Source of the DNA: Mansonella perstans
Taxonomy: Eukaryota; Nematoda; Chromadorea; Rhabditida; Onchocercidae
NCBI GenBank assembly: GCA_037074765.1
Contig: JBAMDO010000575.1
Span: forward strand, 496,001 to 560,000
Reading direction: 5' to 3'
DNA: 64,000 nt
Shown here: piece after piece, positions 26,268-36,889 of the stretch
How the letters are laid out: each line of letters opens with the position of its first letter
How positions within the stretch are numbered: position 1 is the first letter of the stretch
Notes under the pieces: generated by a model
The model's input: only the letters and a program-made list of their open reading frames with translations
Told to the model about the DNA's origin: nothing
Databases searched by the model: none
Made by a program: the position numbers and the translations under genes

Positions 26268-27541
26268 TCGGCTGGAGACGGAAACTGTTGAAGAAGAAGG
26301 TGCAATGCTAAGAAGCCCTGGTTTTTGTTGTTTGACCATTACAAGCCAAGCATCATAAGACATGTCAGGGTAATGTTCCCAGGCTTCATGAGGTGACATC
26401 AGAATATTACTTCCGAAAATTCCATAGGAAAACGTGAAGGCATAAACTAAAAACTGATTAAAATTAGCGATTCGAATGAATAAATCTAAAAACTTGAGAA
26501 AAAAAAACAATGTTGTTGTGAATTTGTTTTAAAAAAAAACTCGAAGAGAAGTGCCATCTCTGCCATCTCTAGCCATCTCTTCATTATTCAATTGTGAATA
26601 ACCGTTATATTCAACTTTACTGTTTTCAAATTTAGATTTATTCCAAAGTTCAAATTCATTACACCCACGCATATCATTATAATTCAATCGATAGTCCATT
26701 ATTATATGAAAAAACAAATTCAGTGTTAAGAGTAATATGTCTTGTTTGCTGCAGTATCCTATAAAAATAACTATAAAATATTTGGCATCAAGGTGCACAT
26801 TAAGTTTATGAGGGGAAAAATAATGCAAACAATAATGCAATAATGCAAAGATTACTGCACCAAAGAACAGCGCCTGAAAATGACGTACAGTGACATTACA
26901 CTGTGACATTCACACATTGCTAACTGACATTCGAGAATTCGAGAATGGCTTTTACGATTTTCCGATCCGTAACTCCCTTTCGGTTTATATAATTACTGAC
27001 AATAATTCTATGCAACTAACTAGTCTAATTTTTTAAAATGAACATTCAAAATAATCTCATTCTATTTCATTTTTCAAAATAATCCCATTCATTTCAAACT
27101 TCTATCAGTTAATTACTCCCACAATTTAATTATTCCATGACAATTATGTGAAAAGTAATTTATTCAAACAGTGAACGTAAATCGATTCAACGGAATTTAT
27201 TATCGCTTAGAATTTCTAAAAATATTCCTGCGGACGGCATTCTGACTTACAAGCATGCAGAATATATCTGTGATACTTTGGTATAATCATATATCTGATA
27301 TAACTCCAAATCATTGAATTCTGATTCATTGCCGCCATTATCTACGTATATCTTTTAAAAAACGGCGCAACTTCTGACTCTTTCGTATAACTTTCGGAAT
27401 TTAAATTCCAATGTGAATAATATTTTTTGTTTTGCAAAGAAAATAAGGCAATAAAGGTAAAATAAACGATGAAGGAAAACATACATGTTCCGTGATGAAA
27501 TATGTGAATAGCAGAATTGAATCGATAAAAATTGTTAGCAT
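26268..27541 (-). CDS. possible chimeric gene or decayed copy built on duplicated NTE exons
   Basis: Exon 1B (27541-27485) encodes [19 protein letters not shown], differing from NTE exon 1 at one residue; the other two base changes are silent. Exon 2B starts at 26873 with [12 protein letters not shown] as in NTE, then diverges, keeping a weakly similar K-L-N-V-H segment; no donor matching the NTE phase is evident. About 400 bp on, at 26446-26268, an acceptor (GTTTTTAG) opens a coding-looking segment containing SNILMSPHEAWEHYPDMSYD and MVKQQKPGLLSIAP, ending at CGA|GTATCT. I do not recognise it. The minus-strand frame is open from 26510 to 25947. This could be a young chimeric membrane protein, an alternative NTE 5' end, or a pseudogene beside an unrelated gene. 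Exon joins between 2B and the third segment are not settled. Confidence 0.35.
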
Positions 27542-27885
27542 ATTTAAAAGCATATCGGAAATAAAATTGATTGGATTAAAAAATTTAATTTAATTAAGTT
27601 AAAAAATTAAGCAATAGAATTTCCAAAGAAATTCATACATTTCTGCAACGAAAAAAAGAATGAGGCATAAAGAAGAGAATGCTTTATATGCAGCAGCACT
27701 TTACGTGTTGTGTACTTTACAACTGGTATCTGTAGGAATGGTCAGAAAGCAATCGCCACTTCATTACAGCATTTCTTGTTCCCAGAAATGATCACATGGA
27801 TAGATGTAACAGTGTCACATCGTTGTTGTGACTGCTTCAAAACTGGAATAAATGTTTGAAAAACAATCCAAATTAAATGACTCTG
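26842..27885 (-). repeat. segmental duplication, copy B (upstream duplicate of NTE 5' cassette)
   Basis: Duplicate of 21355-22365, 5.5 kb further upstream on the same strand. It keeps the ATG at 27541, a 57-nt exon-1 homologue ending at a GTATGT donor (27541-27485), an intron of exactly 611 bp (27484-26874), and the acceptor before 26873, here TTTTCAG rather than TTTTTAG. Beyond these parts similarity fades quickly. Confidence 0.93.
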
Positions 27886-29066
27886 TCAGAAAGTTTGATG
27901 CTAATGACTTTTAACAATTAGGAAAATCTTATCTTTCAATGCGTTGCTGCATTTTCATGTCTTGTCCGTTGGATACAAGAAGTACAATGATATCCATTGC
28001 ACATAAGTAATTCTATTTAATTTGTTACAGTAATTAATTAACAAAAATCGAATTCACAAATAATTCCGTGTGTAAATCTATCAAAGTTCAACTTTCTATC
28101 ATCTATTATTTTTCCAAAATTTTTCTAAAAATTAATTAGAAATATATTTATTGACTCACTTGTCAATTCTCAATATTTATATATAAGCAAGTTGATTTCC
28201 CAATCAATGACAGCTTTTGGAAGGTTTCATTTCGTGTACGCAACTCTTTCACTAGTCTTTGAAGACTTTCAAGAGTTACTATGTTTGCAAGGGTTCATAT
28301 GGTCTAACTTTTATTTAAATTAAAACCAAAAGACTTTTTTGCGAAATAATTTATAATTTATAAAATTTTCAGAATCTATAAATTTTTCAAATGACTGATT
28401 TCATTTCTGAATTCCAATTTAAATTATCGGTGTTTAATATCTAGCATTACTAAGCATATGTTTGCAAGTAAAAGTTGCAAACAAAACGAATCATTATTTC
28501 TTATGACATCAATAGTTAATGCCCTTCATGATTGCATCAATTGGAAATGACAAAATTCTTCAAAAAAAGAAATTCATTGAGCAAATAGATACAACAGGAA
28601 CACGCTCGGAAATAAATGACGCAAAATGTCAAGTATCAAAAATTTGGGACATTTAAAAAATTTTTATAAGTTTGCAAGCGTTTTTTTTTTCTTTCGTTTT
28701 TCCTCTCGCCTTCAGAAAATTGGAAAAGAAATAGTTTCATAGAACTTTTTCACCGCTCTGTAGAATAACGATGGAAAAAAACGCTAATCAAAGACACTGA
28801 ATGCATTTTTCATTAGCTTGCAGTGTAAATTTCAAGTTTTAATCAGTATACAACAAATTACAAACTTTAGGAACAAGTATGACAAAGAGCGAAAAACGAT
28901 TGAACCTGGCAGATAGAAATTTTTGAAAAATTAACGATAAATTGCAACACACATTTGGTGATTACAATGGCTCAAAATGAGAGAAATTCAAACTGTAACC
29001 GATAAAATCATTTTATTTTCGTTTAAGCTTTAGATAGTCAGCATAGACAGTGTAGGTAAATCAACG

Positions 29067-29152
29067 CTTACCTGTAATTTGTAAGTTTCTCCAGGGTTTA
29101 CCTGTATTTGTAGGTTCCTCCGGGTTTACCTGTAATTTGCAAGTTTCTCATG
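29067..29152. repeat. 3 x ~28-30-bp tandem repeat
   Basis: Units 29067-29096, 29097-29124 and 29125-29152 share TTACCTGTA(A)TTTG followed by a TTTCTC-like tail. No coding frame is shared. Confidence 0.85.
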
Positions 29153-29535
29153 CAATCGATTTTCGCAGTAGAAGAAAAAAGTTTTAAATAAAGAAATGAA
29201 ACAACATTTTGCCATATTTTAATTATCGATATCATATTTCATCAACAAAATGGTAAGAGATTTTCGAGCAATACTAGTAAAGTGATCAAGAAATGTCTTA
29301 ATGAGCGGAAAATTCGAAGCGCAATTGTCACTTTTGACAGCTGTCTGAAAAATAAACTGGAATCAAAGAACTATGAATTTCTTCGTTTGTATCATTTGCA
29401 TTGCTTAATTTATAACTGTCAGTTAGGATTTTCAGTGAAATTGGAAAAAACGGTTATTCCATCTTCGTAATACGTTATTATTTATAAAATGATATCTGTT
29501 TAGTTATTATCACTGCTTTTGTAGTTTTTCTTTTT

Positions 29536-29845
29536 TAACACCATCATAATTATTTTTTTTATCACTATTATCATCATTATCATTATAATGGTCATTATTG
29601 TCACAATTTTTTTATTATCATTATCACTATCTCTTTATTATCACTTAATAAATTATCACTTAGTACCATTTTTTTATTTTTTTTGCTATCATTTTTTTAT
29701 TATCACTATTATTATCACTATAATTATCACGTAATCACTATTACCATATTATCATTTTTTTTAATTGCTTATTATCACTATATTATTACTAATCTTTATT
29801 ATCAATCCTTTATTATCATTTTTATTATCACTATCATAATCACCA
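29536..29845. repeat. TTATCA/CATTAT low-complexity tract
   Basis: Degenerate TTATCAC and CATTATT units, similar in character to 1-110. The frames give low-complexity Tyr/His/Ile/Thr protein and are not genes. Confidence 0.75.
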
Positions 29846-30723
29846 CTTTACTATTTGTTCCTTTCTAATTTATTAATTTCATTTTGACATGCAATTTGTA
29901 ATAAAAAAAAACATCTTCTAAGTCAACATCTGCGACATGTGTTGAAAGCATCTTGAAAATCTTTCATTCCATTAAGCCGGCCAGCTTCATGACTTTCCAC
30001 TTTATGCTTATTTGTATATTTTAAAAAGAAAAATCTGATAAGGGAGTGATTAGAATATATTGTATATGTTCATTACTATCTGGTTACCTGAAGTTTGCAC
30101 GTTATTTAAATTAATCAGGTAAATGAATGAATCGATTTGTGAAAGCTTTTTTTGTCTTTTAGCCTTTTAGCCTTTCCTAATTTGATAGTTTCACTTCACC
30201 TTGCAGATCAAAATTTAGTTGAATTCATTTTAGGCAAGAATGTATGAAAAAGACTAATAAAAATGATTGATCGGATCAAGAATTAAAAAATAAATTTCCG
30301 TATGAACGAAAATCAAACCAAAATTTCAATCGCAATTATCTACAATTTGTTTTATCAAAACTATCCACGAATTGTAACTTAAACAAGCTATTCTTGTCGA
30401 GAAAAACTTTTGTAGAGGGAATTAGGATATTTAATAAAAGCTCTTGGATAGAGTGTTATATTTTATCAGTATCGCAGAGTTTATCAATCTCTCCGCTTCT
30501 TACTACCCTAGAGCCGATCTTCATATGGAAGTGAGGAAACCTTAGCTTTAACTGTTGATCTTTTTACAGCTGAATAAATTTGAAGTGATCAGCTCCACAT
30601 GTTGCGTGTTTTTCAATAACCCTTCATATCTTTTAACTTTTCTGTTATTGACATTTCAGTTATTTGCAATTAGTTGTAAATTAATTATATTAGTTTCTAT
30701 TTTTGTAATTTTTAATTCTTTAT

Positions 30724-30825
30724 TCAGTACTTCCAACTGTGCATAATAGTGAGAGATAACCTAGGTACCTTGGTTCAGTACTCCCAATTGTACATAGTAG
30801 TAAGAGATAACCTAGGTATTTTGGT
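30724..30825. repeat. 51-bp tandem duplication
   Basis: 30724-30774 and 30775-30825 are near-identical copies containing GAGATAACCTAGGTA or its AAGATAACC variant. Confidence 0.85.
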
Positions 30826-33360
30826 TCTGAATGGGCTAAAATTTGAGTTTTTTTTTCATTATTATCTTTAGATTTAATCGATTCACCAATTTTCTGCATA
30901 TGAAAAATAATTGTGATTCAATATCAAATAGAATTCATGCCTTCACTTTCATGTTTAACATTAATGGATTGAAGAGCTCAATTTCTCTCCATAAGACCCT
31001 CTTTGCCATTCCATTCCATCATTGAATTAATTCCAATTTAGCAGTCCTCAGTTGTGCGTTGGGATTTCAATTCCTTTCACCTGCAACTTGTCTTTTCTTC
31101 TTTTAATTGATTACTTTCTCTTCGTTCTGGTATAGTGGCGCTGTTGATGGATTTCGAATCCATACTGGAGCGCTATTGTCAAAACTTTTGCCATAAAAGC
31201 GTCGTATCTTTTTCTCTATACTTATCATCATTATAAGCGTTCTGGAACAGCCCTTGCAAATATCGTTTACCACTGAATGATTTATTCAATGACTTATTGG
31301 AAATCATTGGAAGGATATCCTTTCTTTCCTTTCTTCATTGAGAATTCGGAAGTCTTACCTGAGAATTTTGTATTTCCGGCCTTCCGATGGACTGCGGCCA
31401 AAGCTCTCAGTTACAGCAATGGTATTTCGTTGCCTTTGTTTTGACTTAATCATTAATGAGATCTGTCCAACTTTTGTATTTGGAACTCGGGTTTTTTCAT
31501 TAATTAAGTCCCTAAAACTGTTTTAACTTCGCGACCGATCAAAGTATCTGTTTCCCTTTGCTGACACAATTTGTCCAATAGCTTAGTGGGCCTACTTTGA
31601 ATAGCTGTTTCAATATAGGAATGCTTTAATTTTATTTCCAGATCTAATTATCAGTAGGACTGTTTCTATTACTTCAATAGTTATTATCCATTCTCGATTA
31701 TTTCTCTAGCTCATTATAAAGCGATTTATTTTAATGGACAATTTTTCAAATAATACCTTCCTAATTATCTCATAGCTTCTATTTGTAATGCATTTTCTTT
31801 AAAACAGATAAACAGATAATTTAATTTTTGAATAGCTGCTATTGCCTGGGAATGTATTGCAGCATTCCCTCTGTTGTCTTGTAAGTAATGACAGCTAAAG
31901 TAGATCAACTGTAGTATTGGAAATCGAATTTATTAATCAATTCTTTGGGTTGATTATTGGATTAGGCGCCTTAGGTCAAAGGCTGTTTCATATTTATAAA
32001 TGATTAATAATGGCTTCTTTACTTTCATGTAATTAAAAATACCATTTTCTCGTCCCACTCGGCCTATTCGTTCTCTTCTTTTCTTAGCCGGGTACTGTGC
32101 TTCGGGACTTTTGGTATTCCACTCATTTTTCATCAGCTGATAGGAGCAATGTTTGTGTACAGTTCGATTTCAATGAATCGTTTAATTTCAAATTGGTGTT
32201 GTTTTTGCTCCTTTGACATATTCTACTTTGGAGGCGGCGTTAGGTCGAACACCTTAATTTCGTCGAGAATCTCCAATCATTACTTTACCCATTCAGCGCT
32301 TCTAATTGTATTGGTAGCCATCGTACCTCATATCGGACAATATTTGTCGTAAAGTTGAATGAAGATTATAGAGAGCAAAATTTACTCGAGGTTAATATAA
32401 TAAATTCAAAGTTAATTTAATTAATGCAGATAGTGATAGCAACCAAATATGATATTTCGACATGTATTGAGTATGATACATTGTAGAATTTAAAATTTAT
32501 TTATGGGAGGTCTTTGCAACAATCTAATCAATGAAATTAAAGTAAACAGCAATTAAGTGGCAAACAAATTTGTTTTATAAAGGTTTGTGACAAACAGATG
32601 ATAAAGCAGTTTGAACGAAGTATAATAAATCAAACTTTATAGAACTTTAACTTTGAAGGAGTTTCATAATAAATTAAAACTTGTCAGTTAAATTTTAATT
32701 TCGAACTAATACAATTTTAAAATTATTTCGATTTTACCAATAATTCTTATTATCATTACCAGCAAAAGTAGCTTTGATTACAATGTTGTTAGTAATATGA
32801 AATGATGATGAAAATGAACTTTTGGTATTATGTGCAGTGAATCAGTGAAGAAAATGACCAAAATGACCAAAAGATTATCTCTATCCTAATCCTTTGGTAA
32901 ATTATACATACTTTCATGGCTTTAAGATTATTGTTCGATTGTTTTTCACTTGAAACTATGGCCAGAAGAGATATTGATTGCTATTATTGTATAGTGACCA
33001 TAACAATAACCTCTCATATTATTGATAGTGATTACAACAGTAACCCTTTCAAGGTTAACAGATAGGTCAACCGGAAGTAATATTAGCTAGTCAATGTTAA
33101 GTGGTCATTTTGCTGGTCAAAGACACAAAGAGCTGATATGTGTGGATTGAAAATTTTTTAAAAATTGAATGATTAGCGGATAATACTATTATGAAAAAAT
33201 ATGGTGACAATGAGTGGGTGGAGATGAGTGATGTCAACATTTTGGCAAATCGTAGTTAAGGAAATACAGGCTAACAAAGATGATGTGGAATTTCCTATGA
33301 ATTTTTGAAAGACAGAGAAAAAGAGTGAACGAGAGAGAAAGTAGCAGAGAAAAGAAGAGA

Positions 33361-33415
33361 TGTTGTGTGTGTGTATCTGTGTGTCTGTCTATGTGTGTGT
33401 GTGTGTGTGTGTGTG
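33361..33415. repeat. (GT)n microsatellite
   Basis: Interrupted GT/TCTG tract followed by a pure GT run. Confidence 0.85.
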
Positions 33416-34934
33416 ATATATGAGCGTTTGGCAAGCTGACCATTGATTTTTGGGGAAGGGGCAAAGGCTTGGAGTTGATGGGTCGGTAGATAGATGGGTA
33501 TTGACTTGTTCCTGAACTGCTTAACATTGGGTCATTGAATTGTAATGCTGTTGGCACTAAACTCTCGAGAGATGTTTCATACTTTTTATACCTTATCGCA
33601 TTCTCTATCACACACTTACTAACTTTATCAACTCATTATCTGACCTTTTTCATTTTTCGACCCATTCTTCACTTTTATCATTCGTCAACTCTCTCCATTT
33701 CATTTCTCATCTCTTATCACTTTTCTTGAGAATAAAATCATCTAAAATGTCAAATTTGTTTACTCATCAGTTAATTTTATCCACTTGCATTACACATGCC
33801 TTATTGAAGAAAGATCTGAGCTATTCCTCATAGATAATCACTATTTTGATCTGAATTCACAGATATATCACTATTTTGATCTTTTAACCTTTACAATTTA
33901 TCATGCTTTTTGAAAGTGCTAATCTTTCTACTCCCATCATTGTTTCTTCATTGCTTACTACTTTTGTAAATAATGTGAAGCAATAGCAAAAATAAGGAAA
34001 TGATGTAAACTTTTCATATGGAAAAAATTCTAATTGCTATTATTTTCTGTCGTAAATCTTTGTTTGTTAAAATGTTTGAAATTTGATACTTTCTGAAAAA
34101 ATCTTTAAAATAGTTTAATGTTTTTTGTTACAGTGTTTCATTTCAAACATCACACATTTGGATTTTGTTGCCAGTAATATTATGATGAAAATCATAATTG
34201 AATATAATTCTTCACGATGTTCATACTAATGAACTAGTTGTATACTAACTAAAACTAGTTTATACTAATTAAAAAAGTTTGAAATCAAATAATCCAAGTA
34301 ATGCAAGTTATTTTGCTGAATACTATTATGTTGTAGTTAAGTTATTTGAGAGTGAGAAGAAAGAAGGGAAAGTGATATTCGTATCTAAATTTTATTACTT
34401 TTAATGATTAATGGTTCCTTCACTTTCTAGCAGAATGCTTTACTGCAACCATATGATTTCACGATTTTTCTATCAATGTTTTTAAATTAGTAAAAATTGG
34501 AGGAATTTTTATTTGTCTTTAGAATTAGTTATGCCTTATTTTTCAATACATTTGCATATATGAAAAACTGTTTCAATAGTTATTGCATTATCATTTTCTC
34601 AGCATTTCATTTCATTTTTAATTTTTAAATATTTTTATTTCTGTTTATTAAGAAATGAATTTGAATTTGTTTAGGGAAATGAAATATATCATTTATTGGT
34701 CATTAGGACGACTGTTTGTTTGACTGACAAAAATAGTTCAAATATATATAATTTATTTGGGAGTGACACTTTTATTCTCGCTTGTACTCCTCGCAATTTT
34801 AAATTTTGCATGAAAGGAAGTTGTTGATCAGAACGGAGATTATAGTAGCAGGTGATCATTTTATTTATCAGTGTGATTTTGAAAAAGTTGATATTTCCGG
34901 TTGGTATATACGGGGTTGCACTTAAATGTATTGT

Positions 34935-35038
34935 TTGTATGTATATGTAATGTATGTATGTATATATATATGTGTATATGTGTGTATGTATGTATGTATG
35001 TATGTGTGTGTGTGTGTATGTGTGTGTATGTGTGTGTA
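34935..35038. repeat. compound (TGTA)n(TG)n microsatellite
   Basis: TGTA tetranucleotide repeats, TATATA and TG runs. Both strands give open but low-complexity frames (Cys/Val/Tyr or His/Thr). Confidence 0.85.
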
Positions 35039-35830
35039 GGAATTGATAAAAAGCTTCCAGAACCTTCATTTGTTTTATTTTCGGGAACAAGAGCTCTCAG
35101 TCGGTGTGTGGTGTCCTCATCCTCATCATCATCATCACTAGCACCTCACTGCAATCTATTCTACTAAATTTCATTTTCCTAATTTTTTTTTTCTGCCGAT
35201 ATAAGCAGCAACAAATAATGGATACTTTTCGGTTGATTTTATCATTATTAGTTTTTTTTTTCTGTTTAATAGTTACATTTTTAAATGTTACAATTCAAGG
35301 ATAGATAGATATATGAATAATAAAAATAAGCATTGAATGCCTTTGTAAATTTCAAAATTCTACTCATTTTTCCATGGAAATTAATTTTATCAATGTTTTT
35401 ATCTCTTATCAAAGAGCAAATATCTCTAAAAATGTTTTAACTTTAATTTTGCAAGAATGATAATTAAATGACCATAATTTATGCTCTCTTATAGTTTTTC
35501 TACAATAGAGAAAAAATTGCATATCTATATGCATAGCATGTTTATCAATATATTTTGTATATATGTGTTACTTTTTTAATCGTCCGTATGTACACTATCG
35601 TTGTAATTCGAATCCTATAATTGGATTAAATTTGAACACACCTGATTGACAAAGGCGATATCGTATGTTTCGTTGTAAGCATAGTGTTGTTACTATATAT
35701 TTATTAGTTTCTTTTTTCTGAAATTTTTAGGATCCGATACGGAAATGAATTAAAAATTTTGTATTAAAGAATGATTTTGTTTAATAAGATGATAGGAGAA
35801 GGAAGGCAGGTGATTTTTTCGTGAAACATA

Positions 35831-36148
35831 TTAATAATTCGCAGTTTCAAAATTAAATGTCCTCATTTTGTAATGAAAAATAATTTTTCTTGCACTTCTT
35901 ATTCTCAATTTTTTAATGAAAAAAAGTGTGTTAAGATTGGTTGTTTGATTATTTATTGTGCATTCTTTCATTTTTGATGTATACATCCATGCATGTCGTG
36001 AATTCCAATGGTAAACACCTAGCGGTGTTATATCCAAGTTTGCAAGATGTACGCTTTCAATGTAGCTATTATTTTGCCTGCTGACCCATTTACAAATTGA
36101 TAATTGGTCATTTTTTAGCATATATATTTTTTGGGCAAGCCTTGGCAA
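35831..36148 (-). other. unassigned coding-looking ORF
   Basis: A 105-codon minus-strand frame with mixed composition, including SVHLANLDITPLGVYHWNSR and KWVSRQNNSY, less biased than neighbouring frames. Its upstream edge is a TTG with no in-frame ATG, and I see no clear acceptor or partner exon. It could be a fragment of a gene or chance. No function can be given. Confidence 0.2.
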
Positions 36149-36874
36149 AGTGCATTCTCATCTTTTGTTAATTTTTTCTTTTTCTTCGCAAAGTGCATTG
36201 TTTCAAATTAAAAAATTTTTTTTACATTTGTTAGATTATTTAACTGGAATTGGATAAATTGAAATAGTGCTGACAATAATTTTAAAATTCAGTGAACAAA
36301 CAGTTTTCTGGGTAAGATAGTGTTTCTAAGTTTCAACTCATTTTTCATATTTTATGCAAGTAAAATGACCAAAACCTAAGTTGTTAAAACTTCTGTACAT
36401 TGGAGATAAATCGGTCCACAATTAGTTTGCCGAAAGTGGGAGAAAAAATCGTGCGAGGATTGATAAGCATATTTTATAAATGATTGCAAGGAAATTTCAT
36501 GTGGTAATTATATAACAATCTGTTTTTGTTGATTTTGACACACATATAAGTAGATGTGTTTCTTTTGAATTTCATTTTGGTATTGTATGCTTTTTCATGC
36601 TTACAATATTTTATATATTTGGGACACATTTATTTCGATGGATTTAATAGGGATTATTTAATGAATAGTTTGTTGAGAAGCTCCATAAAGAATGTTCATG
36701 TACAACATTTTTTCCACCCTTTATTATTTGAAAATGCGTTGTAGAAAAATGATCAGATGCTCATGAATCATCTATGAAATATTCGATTCTTGACTCTTGT
36801 CTGTTCTGTGTTTGATGCAAACATATGTCAAGAAATTTCATTTTTGCTTCTTCATTTGTCAATGAAAGCTTTAT

Positions 36875-36889
36875 ACTGTTTGATTTCAG
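36875..36889 (+). promoter_or_regulatory. probable trans-splice acceptor before receptor ATG
   Basis: TACTGTTTGATTTCAG ends exactly at the ATG (36890). An acceptor abutting a start codon is the usual arrangement for spliced-leader addition in nematodes. A 5' UTR intron would look the same. Confidence 0.5.

Larger units (their letters stand above)
27886..35830. other. gene-poor AT-rich region
   Basis: About 8 kb with no gene I can support. It carries the short tandem repeats and low-complexity tracts listed separately. A minus-strand frame at 33611-33400 (residues such as LVPTALQFNDPMLSSSG) looks somewhat protein-like but has no clear splice sites and runs into a GT microsatellite. The rest is short random frames. 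Confidence 0.5.

Noticed and set aside
26529..26909. 126-codon minus-strand ORF starting [12 protein letters not shown]
   Set aside because: It reads through the copy-B acceptor only because TTTTCAG has CAG where copy A has an in-frame TAG. The first 12 codons are intron by comparison with copy A, so I treat it as exon 2B, not as its own gene.
24192..29152. Regularly spaced repeats as a CRISPR-like array
   Set aside because: Units are directly abutting tandem repeats without unique spacers, in a eukaryotic context.
31130..31182. tRNA-like piece: TGGTATAGTGGCGC followed by a stem resembling a Ser anticodon arm (ATGGATTTCGAATCCAT)
   Set aside because: No T-arm, B-box at the right distance, or pairing acceptor stem follows. 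At best it is a decayed fragment; more likely coincidence.
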